Positions 30,209 through 36,359 of a DNA stretch of 41,538 nt are shown piece after piece. A model generated the notes under the pieces. The model was given only the letters and a program-made list of their open reading frames with translations, had not been told where the DNA came from and did not search any database. Within the stretch, counting starts at the first letter, position 1, and each line of letters opens with the position of its first letter. The stretch comes from 2-01-FULL-49-17 sp964553025 (GTDB taxonomy: Bacteria > Patescibacteriota > Minisyncoccia > 2-02-FULL-40-12 > GWA2-44-9). The stretch covers positions 1-41,538 of the forward strand of contig CAZKJF010000002.1 in the NCBI GenBank assembly GCA_964553025.1, given 5' to 3'. A program made the position numbers and the translations under genes.

Positions 30209-32710
30209 ATGGCGTTTTTAGGCGGGTTGTTTGGCTCGGCCAACGACCGATACATCAAATCGCTTCAGCCCACGATCAAAAAGATCAATGATCTCGAACC
30301 GGATTTCGAGAAGCTTTCACGCGAGGAATTGAGAGCCAAGACTGCTGAGTTCATCAAGCGACTCGCCGGAGGCGAGTCGCTTGATGAACTTCTGCCCGAG
30401 GCGTTTGCGGCGGTTCGCGAAGCGGCCAAGCGCACGCTTGGCCAGCGTCATTACGACGTCCAGCTCGTCGGCGGCATCATTCTTCACAAAGGCAAAATCG
30501 CCGAAATGCGCACCGGTGAAGGCAAAACGCTCGTTGCCACGCTTCCGACTTACCTCAACGCTTTGGCCCGCCGCGGCGTCCACGTCGTAACCGTTAACGA
30601 TTATCTTGCCCGCCGCGATGCGACCTGGATGGGGCAAATATATAACGCACTTGGCTTGACGGTCGGCGCCATCAATCACGAAGCCAGCTATCGCTACGAC
30701 GAAACGCACACCGACAAAGCGGAAGACGCCGAGCGTGATACTGAAGGCGGCTTCAAGGTTGTCCATGAATTTTTGCGTCCCGTTCATCGCCGCGAGGCTT
30801 ATGCCGCTGATATTACCTACGGCACCAACAACGAATACGGGTTTGATTATCTCCGTGATAACATGGCCTATGCGCCCGAGCAGATGGTCCAGCGCGCGCC
30901 TGATGCGGGCGGCCATGCTTTTGCCATCGTCGACGAAGTCGATTCAATTCTCATTGATGAGGCCCGCACGCCGCTCATCATTTCCGCGCCCGACGAAGAT
31001 TCCGGCGAATTGTATCAGGCGTTCGCCCGCATTGTCCCGAAATTGACCGAAGGCGAGGACTACACGGTTGATATCAAAGAAAAAAATATTTCCATCACCG
31101 AACCCGGCATCGAAAAAGTCGAAAAAATTCTCGGCATGCAGAATATCTATGACGAGGGCGGAATGAAATACGTTCATCACCTGGAACAGGCGCTGAAGGC
31201 ACAGGTTCTTCAGAAGCGCGATCAACAGTATGTCGTCAAAGACGGCGAGATCGTGATCGTGGATGAATTCACCGGCCGCCTCATGCCCGGCCGCCGCTGG
31301 TCCGAAGGTTTGCACCAGGCCGTCGAAGCTAAAGAAGGCGTCAAAATCCAGAAAGAGTCCAAGACCCTTGCCACCATTACGTTCCAAAACTACTTTCGCT
31401 TGTACAATAAACTCGCGGGCATGACGGGAACCGGCCAAACGTCGGCGGAGGAATTTCATAAGGTATATAATCTGGATGTTGTTACCATTCCGACCAACAA
31501 GCCCGCCATTCGCGCGGATTTGCCCGATCGAATATACAAAAACGAAGCCGGCAAATTCCGAGCCATCGTCCGGGAAATTGCCGAACGCAACAAAAACGGC
31601 CAACCGGTGCTGGTGGGTACGGTTTCGATCGAGCGCAACGAATATTTGTCGCTCTTGCTGCAGCGCGAGGGAATACTGCACACCGTTTTGAACGCCAAGA
31701 ATCATGAGAAAGAGGCCGAAATCATCGCCCAGGCGGGACGCCTGGGCGCCGTAACCATCGCCACCAATATCGCCGGCCGCGGCGTCGATATTATTCTCGG
31801 CGGCAATCCGGCCGATCCCGAAGAAGCCCGGCGCGTCCGCGAAGCGGGTGGCCTCCATGTCATCGGCACCGAACGCCACGAGGCCCGTCGCATCGATAAT
31901 CAGCTTCGCGGCCGCGCCGGTCGCCAAGGCGACCCCGGCTCGTCGCAATTCTTCGTTTCCACCGAGGACGAATTGGTTCGGCGCTTCGGTGGTGACCGCC
32001 TCAAGAACATTATGGAAACGCTTGGCGTCGGCGAAGACGACGTCATCGAGAACCGATTCATTTCCGGTGCCATCCAACAGGCCCAAGGCCGCATCGAGGG
32101 CCATAATTTCGATACTCGCAAGTACGTGCTTGAATATGACGATGTCATGAACAAGCAGCGCGCGACTATCTACGGCATGCGCCGGGATGCGCTGCTGGGC
32201 AACGCTCATGAGGTGATCGAGCGCTACTTCGCTGAATCTGAAAATCCCGACGAGCTGCGGGAGAAATATGCCACACGCGAGAAAGAACTTGGCGGCGACC
32301 ACATGAAAGTCATTGAAAAATTGGTCTTGCTCCGCACGATTGACGAATTATGGGTTGATCACCTGACGGCTATGGATTATCTTCGCAGTTCAGTATCTCT
32401 GCGCGCCTACGGCCAGCGCGATCCGCTTGCCGAATACAAAGTTGAAGGCCAGCGCATGTTCATCGAGCTTCTGCAGGCCATTAAGTTCCAAGTTCTGGAT
32501 GCGATCTTCAAAGTAACGGTTATGCAGCAACCCGTGCCCCAGCGCAATATGGTCGAAGGCCGCCAGAATCTCGCTGACGGCGAAAGCGCGACCGAACGCG
32601 AAATGGCCCGTACCGCGCCTGTGGTGAGCTCCGAAGAAGACAAAATCGGCCGGAACGATCCGTGTCCGTGCGGATCCGGTAAAAAGTGGAAAAAGTGCCA
32701 TGGCAGATAG
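30209..32710 (+). CDS. secA: Preprotein translocase ATPase SecA
   Basis: 833 residues, close to the usual ~830-900. Walker A MRTGEGKT (100-107), the DEAD-type DEVDSILIDEARTPL, the SecA signatures GTNNEYGFDYLRDNMA and GMTGTGQT, GRAGRQGDPGSS in the second RecA domain, and a C-terminal SEC-C zinc motif (RNDPCPCGSGKKWKKCHG, about 814-831). It drives protein export through SecYEG by ATP hydrolysis; the zinc tail usually binds SecB or ribosomes. A -10-like TGCTAAAGT lies 9 nt before the ATG. The gene contains a 43-nt palindrome (30348-30390), a 10-bp/3-nt hairpin (31726-31748) and a 9-bp hairpin (30424-30443), all in conserved stretches. Confidence 0.97.
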   Translation: MAFLGGLFGSANDRYIKSLQPTIKKINDLEPDFEKLSREELRAKTAEFIKRLAGGESLDELLPEAFAAVREAAKRTLGQRHYDVQLVGGIILHKGKIAEMRTGEGKTLVATLPTYLNALARRGVHVVTVNDYLARRDATWMGQIYNALGLTVGAINHEASYRYDETHTDKAEDAERDTEGGFKVVHEFLRPVHRREAYAADITYGTNNEYGFDYLRDNMAYAPEQMVQRAPDAGGHAFAIVDEVDSILIDEARTPLIISAPDEDSGELYQAFARIVPKLTEGEDYTVDIKEKNISITEPGIEKVEKILGMQNIYDEGGMKYVHHLEQALKAQVLQKRDQQYVVKDGEIVIVDEFTGRLMPGRRWSEGLHQAVEAKEGVKIQKESKTLATITFQNYFRLYNKLAGMTGTGQTSAEEFHKVYNLDVVTIPTNKPAIRADLPDRIYKNEAGKFRAIVREIAERNKNGQPVLVGTVSIERNEYLSLLLQREGILHTVLNAKNHEKEAEIIAQAGRLGAVTIATNIAGRGVDIILGGNPADPEEARRVREAGGLHVIGTERHEARRIDNQLRGRAGRQGDPGSSQFFVSTEDELVRRFGGDRLKNIMETLGVGEDDVIENRFISGAIQQAQGRIEGHNFDTRKYVLEYDDVMNKQRATIYGMRRDALLGNAHEVIERYFAESENPDELREKYATREKELGGDHMKVIEKLVLLRTIDELWVDHLTAMDYLRSSVSLRAYGQRDPLAEYKVEGQRMFIELLQAIKFQVLDAIFKVTVMQQPVPQRNMVEGRQNLADGESATEREMARTAPVVSSEEDKIGRNDPCPCGSGKKWKKCHGR
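30348..30390. repeat. Intragenic hairpin in secA, 20-bp arms, 3-nt loop
   Basis: 30348-30367 pairs perfectly with 30371-30390 around the loop GGA, an in-frame Gly codon. It encodes EFIKRLAGGESLDEL (47-61), a region conserved across SecA proteins. Confidence 0.98.
31726..31748. repeat. Second intragenic hairpin in secA, 10-bp arms, 3-nt loop
   Basis: 31726-31735 pairs with 31739-31748 around the same GGA loop in the same codon phase. It encodes the conserved IAQAGRLGA segment (about 506-513). Confidence 0.82.
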
Positions 32711-32717
32711 GAAATGA

Positions 32718-32723
32718 TAAAAT
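32718..32723 (+). promoter_or_regulatory. -10 box of the Nudix gene, leaderless spacing
   Basis: TGATAAAAT places a TAAAAT hexamer with a TG extension 6 nt before the ATG at 32730, immediately after the secA stop. Confidence 0.45.
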
Positions 32724-32729
32724 AGGTCT

Positions 32730-33224
32730 ATGGAAACGAACAATCAATATCTTCACGAAGTAGCAATTACAGCTATTGTTGTGAAAGATGGAAAGTATTT
32801 GATTACGAGGCGTTCGCAAAATAAGAAAAGATTTCCGGGGATGTGGACTGTACCGGGCGGAAAAATGGAAACGAATGATTATCTAAAACTACCAAAAGAC
32901 GCTGAATTCTACTGGTATAACGTCCTTGAAAGAACACTGCGGAGGGAAATAAAAGAAGAAGTCGGAATTGATATAGACAAAATTGAATACGTAACTAGCT
33001 TAGCAACGGTTCATTCCGATGGCAGTCCATCATTAGTAATTTCTTGCATGGCAGATTATGTTTCAGGAGAGATTAAGCTACAAAAAGAAGAAAACGATCA
33101 ATTCGCATGGGTTAGTTTGGAAGAAACGAAAAATTACCAACTTTTAGATGGAATCTATGATGAACTAGTAATGGTTGAAAATAAACGAAAGGGAAAAAGG
33201 ACTGAATGGCAAAGATTCAAGTAA
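32730..33224 (+). CDS. Nudix hydrolase
   Basis: 164 residues. The Nudix fold is visible: an N-terminal ITAIVVKDGKYLITRR strand pair, TVPGGKMETNDY, and the catalytic box end RREIKEEVGIDI. Between GGKME and REIKEE there is an insertion (LKLPKDAEFYWYNVLERTL) that lengthens the box relative to the standard GX5EX7REUXEEXGU, as in some nucleotide-pool Nudix enzymes. It probably hydrolyses a nucleoside diphosphate-X compound, for example a damaged or surplus dNTP. It opens an AT-richer block of small nucleotide-related genes. Confidence 0.85.
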   Translation: METNNQYLHEVAITAIVVKDGKYLITRRSQNKKRFPGMWTVPGGKMETNDYLKLPKDAEFYWYNVLERTLRREIKEEVGIDIDKIEYVTSLATVHSDGSPSLVISCMADYVSGEIKLQKEENDQFAWVSLEETKNYQLLDGIYDELVMVENKRKGKRTEWQRFK

Positions 33225-33238
33225 TCCCTTGGAATAGC

Positions 33239-33265
33239 ATTGAAAATCAAAAGGTGCCATGGAGC
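33239..33265 (+). repeat. Near-direct repeat of a gene-start leader (copy 1)
   Basis: About 27 nt ending GGTGCCATGGA at the deaminase start match 33764-33790 at roughly 23 of 27 positions. Both copies include the ATG of the next gene and an A/G-rich stretch (AAAAGG) that could act as a Shine-Dalgarno sequence. Confidence 0.6.
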
Positions 33266-33768
33266 ATAGGAATATGGAATACCTAAAATGGCAACAAGAA
33301 AAAGAGGCTATAAAATGGATGGAAAAAGCAGTTGAAATTGCCGAGAAAGCTTTGTGTCTTAAGGCAAGATGCGGAACGGTTATTGTGAAAGATGGTGAAA
33401 TAATTGGTGAAGGATATAATGCGCCTCCGCTGGACAAAGAAGAAAATCGGACATGTAATGAAGAATTTAATCCTGGAAAACCGAAGTATGATAAGACCTG
33501 TTGTATGCATGCCGAGTGGCGAGCAATAATGGATGCGTTGAAACGAAACCCAGAAAAGCTGAAAGGGTCGAGGCTCTATTTCATAAGAATTGGTGAGAAC
33601 GGAAAAATTAAGAAATCTGGCAAACCGTATTGTACGGTATGTAGCCGTATGGCACTGGATGCAGGAATTGATAAATTTGTTTTGTGGCACGAAGAAGGAA
33701 TTTGCGAGTATCCAACGGATGAATATAATCGTCTATCATACGAATATATCCCTGTGGACACGCATTGA
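33259..33768 (+). CDS. Cytidine/deoxycytidylate deaminase-family enzyme
   Basis: 169 residues. The zinc site is complete: HAE at 84-86 (His ligand and catalytic Glu) and PYCTVC at 123-128 (two Cys ligands). ARCGTVIVKDG at about 37-47 matches the dCMP-deaminase type (CxxGTVIV). Extra Cys at about 66, 81 and 82 lie before HAE. It likely deaminates a cytosine nucleotide or a related pyrimidine. It follows the Nudix gene by 34 nt and shares a near-repeated start region with the next gene. Substrate specificity is not visible. Confidence 0.82.
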   Translation: MEHRNMEYLKWQQEKEAIKWMEKAVEIAEKALCLKARCGTVIVKDGEIIGEGYNAPPLDKEENRTCNEEFNPGKPKYDKTCCMHAEWRAIMDALKRNPEKLKGSRLYFIRIGENGKIKKSGKPYCTVCSRMALDAGIDKFVLWHEEGICEYPTDEYNRLSYEYIPVDTH

Positions 33769-33790
33769 AGATCAAGAAGTGCCATGGGAA
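33764..33790 (+). repeat. Near-direct repeat of a gene-start leader (copy 2)
   Basis: Second copy of the 27-nt leader, overlapping the deaminase stop and running to the ATG at 33784 of the next gene (GTGCCATGGG). Confidence 0.6.
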
Positions 33791-34107
33791 ATAAAAACGT
33801 GAAAATTGTTGTATTTGTGCCAGAATCCCACGCAGATGTGGTTCGCGGAGCAATGGGTAAAGCCGGGGCAGGAAAAATTGGGAATTACACATTCTGCAGT
33901 TTTTCCTCAAAAGGCATAGGCCGATTCAAACCAGAAGATGGCGCACATCCAGCAATCGGCGAAGTTGGAAAATTGGAGTCAGTTCAAGAAGAGCGAATAG
34001 AGGTCGTGTGCGATAGAAACCTTCTAAAAGATGTCGTTGCTGCAATCAAAAAAGTTCATCCTTATGAAGAAGTCGCACTTGATATTTATCCACTTGAAGA
34101 AGTGTGA
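33784..34107 (+). CDS. NIF3-like/YqfO-type insert-domain protein
   Basis: 107 residues. It starts with IVVFVPESHADVVRGAMGKAG and GKIGNYTFCSF, with GRFKPEDGAHPAIGEVG and the conserved HPYEEVALDIYPLE at the end. These match the CutA-like insert domain found inside NIF3/YqfO (GTP cyclohydrolase 1 type 2 homolog) proteins, here as a free-standing protein. Biochemical role is unknown; a metal- or ligand-binding partner is likely. It follows the deaminase by 15 nt in the same AT-rich cassette. Confidence 0.78.
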   Translation: MGNKNVKIVVFVPESHADVVRGAMGKAGAGKIGNYTFCSFSSKGIGRFKPEDGAHPAIGEVGKLESVQEERIEVVCDRNLLKDVVAAIKKVHPYEEVALDIYPLEEV

Positions 34108-34144
34108 TTCCTAAGGAAATATCAAAAAACTAAAAAAGTGCGGC

Positions 34145-34192
34145 ATGCTGAATACGGAAGAGCATCAAAGGTTAATGTCCCGAAAGGCATAG
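34145..34192 (+). other. Possible 15-codon leader peptide before the ASCH gene
   Basis: ATG 34145 to TAG 34190-34192 reads MLNTEEHQRLMSRKA. Its stop codon overlaps the AGGAG (34191-34195) that precedes the ASCH ATG at 34199, an arrangement that would couple the two. It may be a leftover fragment instead. Confidence 0.25.
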
Positions 34193-34195
34193 GAG
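34191..34195 (+). promoter_or_regulatory. Shine-Dalgarno sequence of the ASCH gene
   Basis: AGGAG lies 3 nt before the ATG at 34199. It is one of the few clear ribosome binding sites in the window, where most start codons have none. Confidence 0.6.
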
Positions 34196-34198
34196 ATA

Positions 34199-34531
34199 AT
34201 GGTACTTACATTTAATCAGAAGAACAAAGATATTTTCGAGAAGATTAAAGCGGGAGAGAAAAAAGTCGAAACTCGGGCTGCAACCGAAAAATATCAAAAT
34301 ATTAGGGCCAGGGAAGAAATTATTTTCGTGTGCGGAAATTCAAGGTTTAAAAAACGCGTCAGGAAAATTTTGAAGTTCAAATCAATTGCCGGCATTCTTA
34401 AAAAATACAAACCCGGCGATATCAATCCTGGAATTACGACAGCCAAAGAAGTCATCGCGCTCTATCACAGCTTCCCGGATTACAAGGAAAAAATTAGAAA
34501 ATTCGGACTGATTGCGCTGGAACTGGAATAA
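34199..34531 (+). CDS. ASCH-domain protein
   Basis: 110 residues. It matches the small RNA-binding ASCH/PUA-like fold: FNQKNKDIFEKIKAGEKKVETR at the start (in two parts), with GEKKVETRA as the signature, then IIFVCGNSRFKKRVRKIL and an IALELE end. ASCH proteins are thought to bind RNA or modified nucleobases; some hydrolyse acetylated cytidine. It sits with a Nudix enzyme and a deaminase, fitting nucleotide clean-up. It lies 5 nt before pyrF. Confidence 0.78.
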   Translation: MVLTFNQKNKDIFEKIKAGEKKVETRAATEKYQNIRAREEIIFVCGNSRFKKRVRKILKFKSIAGILKKYKPGDINPGITTAKEVIALYHSFPDYKEKIRKFGLIALELE

Positions 34532-34536
34532 ATTCG

Positions 34537-35178
34537 ATGATTTCAAGAGATAATGTCATTGTTGCGTTGGACGGGATGACGGAGACGGAAGCTTTAAAAT
34601 TTGCAAAGTTGCTGGCCGGAAAAATCTGGGGATTCAAGATAAACGACCTTCTCTTTTCCGATATCGATCTCATTCGAAAACTGAAACCGTACGGCCGCGT
34701 ATTTGCCGACGCCAAACTTCATGACATTCCCAATACCGTCGCTAACGGTGTCCGGCGGCTTGCTGAAGCGGGCGCGGACATAATTACCGTTCATGCATCG
34801 GGCGGAATTGAAATGATGAAGGCCGCTTGCCGAAATTCGAAACCAGCTAAAATCGTGGCGGTTACTGTTCTAACTTCCGCGCCGGACAACAAAAAGGTGA
34901 CTCAACTGGTCCGAGATGCCGCCGCGGCCGGAGTGGGCGGCATTGTGTGTTCAGGCCGCGACTTGGCGATTATACAACAGATTCCGGCAGCGCGATCTTT
35001 GCTGAAAGTCGTCCCAGGAGTCCGGCCGGATGGGTATGCCAAAAAGGACGACCAAAAAAGAATCGTAACGCCGGCTTACGCTCGTGCATCAGGTGCCGAC
35101 TTCATTGTTATCGGCCGCCCGATTATTGCCGCCTCTGATCCGGAAGCGGCGCTTGCCGCTCTGGATTGGGAAGAATAA
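34537..35178 (+). CDS. pyrF: Orotidine 5'-phosphate decarboxylase
   Basis: 213 residues, TIM barrel. The active site motif FADAKLHDIPNTV supplies the D-x-K-x-x-D set at D58, K60 and D63, and K34 lies in GFKIN. GVRPDGYAKKDDQKR and VIGRPIIAASDP bind the phosphate near the C-terminus. It makes UMP from OMP in pyrimidine synthesis. G+C is back to the higher level of the main genome. It follows the ASCH gene by 5 nt and is followed by a terminator. Confidence 0.95.
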   Translation: MISRDNVIVALDGMTETEALKFAKLLAGKIWGFKINDLLFSDIDLIRKLKPYGRVFADAKLHDIPNTVANGVRRLAEAGADIITVHASGGIEMMKAACRNSKPAKIVAVTVLTSAPDNKKVTQLVRDAAAAGVGGIVCSGRDLAIIQQIPAARSLLKVVPGVRPDGYAKKDDQKRIVTPAYARASGADFIVIGRPIIAASDPEAALAALDWEE

Positions 35179-35182
35179 CAGA

Positions 35183-35207
35183 AAGCCCGCTCGGAACGAG
35201 CGGGCTT
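35183..35207. terminator. Bidirectional terminator between pyrF and the opposing gene
   Basis: An 11-bp stem (35183-35193 with 35197-35207) with GAA loop. The minus-strand side is followed by TTTCTGTT, so it suits the leftward gene at 35218 as well as pyrF. Confidence 0.78.
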
Positions 35208-35217
35208 GGCGTCTGGG

Positions 35218-35466
35218 TCAGTAACCGATCAGACGAGCATAGAGACGTGCGCGGTCGGGGGTCATCCGGCGCCGCTTCCAGGTAATAGGGACGACAAGCG
35301 GAGTCAGGGGCTTTAAATCCGATGAAGCTGATGCCGAGCTGGCCTGATAGCTCGCTCGAAGCGCCTCGGATGCTTCCGGATCGAGTTCATGGATGCTGAC
35401 GAATGTCTCATGAGTCCCGCCGGAGTCGCGATAGGCGCGATAACGATCTTGCATGGTTGGTTTCAT
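35218..35466 (-). CDS. Small hypothetical protein
   Basis: 82 residues from the ATG at 35466 (MKPTMQDRYRAYRDSGG). This start has AAGAAGG a few bases upstream, and a promoter with TTGACG and TATCCT 18 bp apart further up; an earlier in-frame start would discard both. The protein is charged and helical in the middle (HELDPEASEALRASYQ), has a Ser/Ala-rich linker and a basic C-terminus (KRRRMTPDRARLYARLIGY). No family recognised. It stands alone between two convergent and divergent units. Confidence 0.55.
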   Translation of the reverse strand: MKPTMQDRYRAYRDSGGTHETFVSIHELDPEASEALRASYQASSASASSDLKPLTPLVVPITWKRRRMTPDRARLYARLIGY

Positions 35467-35541
35467 AAAAAGTACCTTCTTGAGGATACTCCCGGTCCGC
35501 ACCGGCCGTCAACGGCGGCTGTTGCCTTTTGGCGGATATGA

Positions 35542-35547
35542 TATACT
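35542..35547 (+). promoter_or_regulatory. -10 box of the PD-(D/E)XK nuclease gene
   Basis: TATACT ends 8 nt before the ATG at 35556; an overlapping TATGAT (35537-35542) could serve instead. Leaderless spacing. Confidence 0.5.
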
Positions 35548-35555
35548 AACGACCT

Positions 35556-36311
35556 ATGGCAGAGAAATTCTCCTCAATTCGGATCTCGCGTTCCGGCTTA
35601 AAGCTGTTCCAGGAGTGTCCGCGCTGCTTCTGGCTGGACGTCCATCACAAAATTCGGCGCCCGCCCGGCTATCCGTACACGCTTTCGGCCGCCGTGGACT
35701 TTCTGGTAAAACAGGAATTCGACAAATATCGGATCAACGGCGAGCTGCCGCCGGTGTTCAAACGCCACAACATCAAGGCCAAGCTCTATGCCGGTCCGGA
35801 ATTGGCGACATGGCGGGAAAATTTCAAAGGCGTCCAATATTACGATGAAGACCTCAACGCCATGCTCTACGGCGCAGTTGATGATGTCCTGCAATTCGAG
35901 GACGGGTCGCTGGCGGTCGTAGACTACAAATCTTCCGGCTCTCGCGAAATCCGCATTTACGACGATTATCAAAAGCAGATGGAAGTGTACACGCACTTGT
36001 TGGCCCGCAATGGATTCAAAACCCAGCCCGAAGCGTACTTCGTGTTTTATCAGGTGGATAAGACGGGCGGGGGATTCCAGAACGCGTTGCCGTTCAACGA
36101 ATCTTTGAAAGCAGTGAAGTTGAATACTAAATGGGTGCCGGAAGTCTTTGAGCAGGCGGTCATGGTCGCGCGGCGCGATACCCCGCCGGATTTGGAGACG
36201 CCCTGCGAGCATTGCATCTACGTCCAGAAATCGAGCTCGTTTTTCGATATGCCTGCGGCTCGCGGCAAAAAGAAAAAGACCGAGCCTGTTCTGATTCCGT
36301 TCGAAGAATAG
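35556..36311 (+). CDS. PD-(D/E)XK-superfamily nuclease (Cas4/RecB-like fold)
   Basis: 251 residues. GAVDDVLQFEDGSLAVVDYKSSG shows the nuclease core: D109 or D110, then D123 and K125 (DYK), with Q141 in the following helix QKQMEVYTHLL. Cysteines occur as CPRC (21-24) at the N-terminus and CEHC (217-220) near the C-terminus, a pairing that could hold zinc or an Fe-S cluster as in Cas4/AddB-type enzymes. It is probably a DNA exonuclease or endonuclease working with the next gene. No cas genes are nearby, so a CRISPR role is not supported. Confidence 0.78.
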   Translation: MAEKFSSIRISRSGLKLFQECPRCFWLDVHHKIRRPPGYPYTLSAAVDFLVKQEFDKYRINGELPPVFKRHNIKAKLYAGPELATWRENFKGVQYYDEDLNAMLYGAVDDVLQFEDGSLAVVDYKSSGSREIRIYDDYQKQMEVYTHLLARNGFKTQPEAYFVFYQVDKTGGGFQNALPFNESLKAVKLNTKWVPEVFEQAVMVARRDTPPDLETPCEHCIYVQKSSSFFDMPAARGKKKKTEPVLIPFEE

Positions 36312-36347
36312 CCGATCTTTTGCGCCGCAGGCGATTTCTTTTTGTGT

Positions 36348-36353
36348 TATACT
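36348..36353 (+). promoter_or_regulatory. Extended -10 box of the TM0106-like gene, leaderless
   Basis: TGTTATACT (extended -10) ends 6 nt before the ATG at 36360, placing the transcript start on the A of the start codon. This supports the ATG at 36360 over an in-frame ATG at 36342 that lies before the promoter. Confidence 0.65.
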
Positions 36354-36359
36354 GTATCC

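Noticed and set aside
30944..32302. Long open frame on the minus strand inside secA
   Set aside because: It is a by-product of the codon bias of secA; no family features, start signal or promoter.
35556..36311. Cas4 of a CRISPR system
   Set aside because: The fold is similar but there is no Cas1/Cas2 or array, and the cysteine pattern is CxxC at each end, not the usual Cas4 set.
36342..36359. Upstream ATG at 36342 as start of the TM0106-like gene
   Set aside because: It lies before the TATACT box that positions transcription at 36360.
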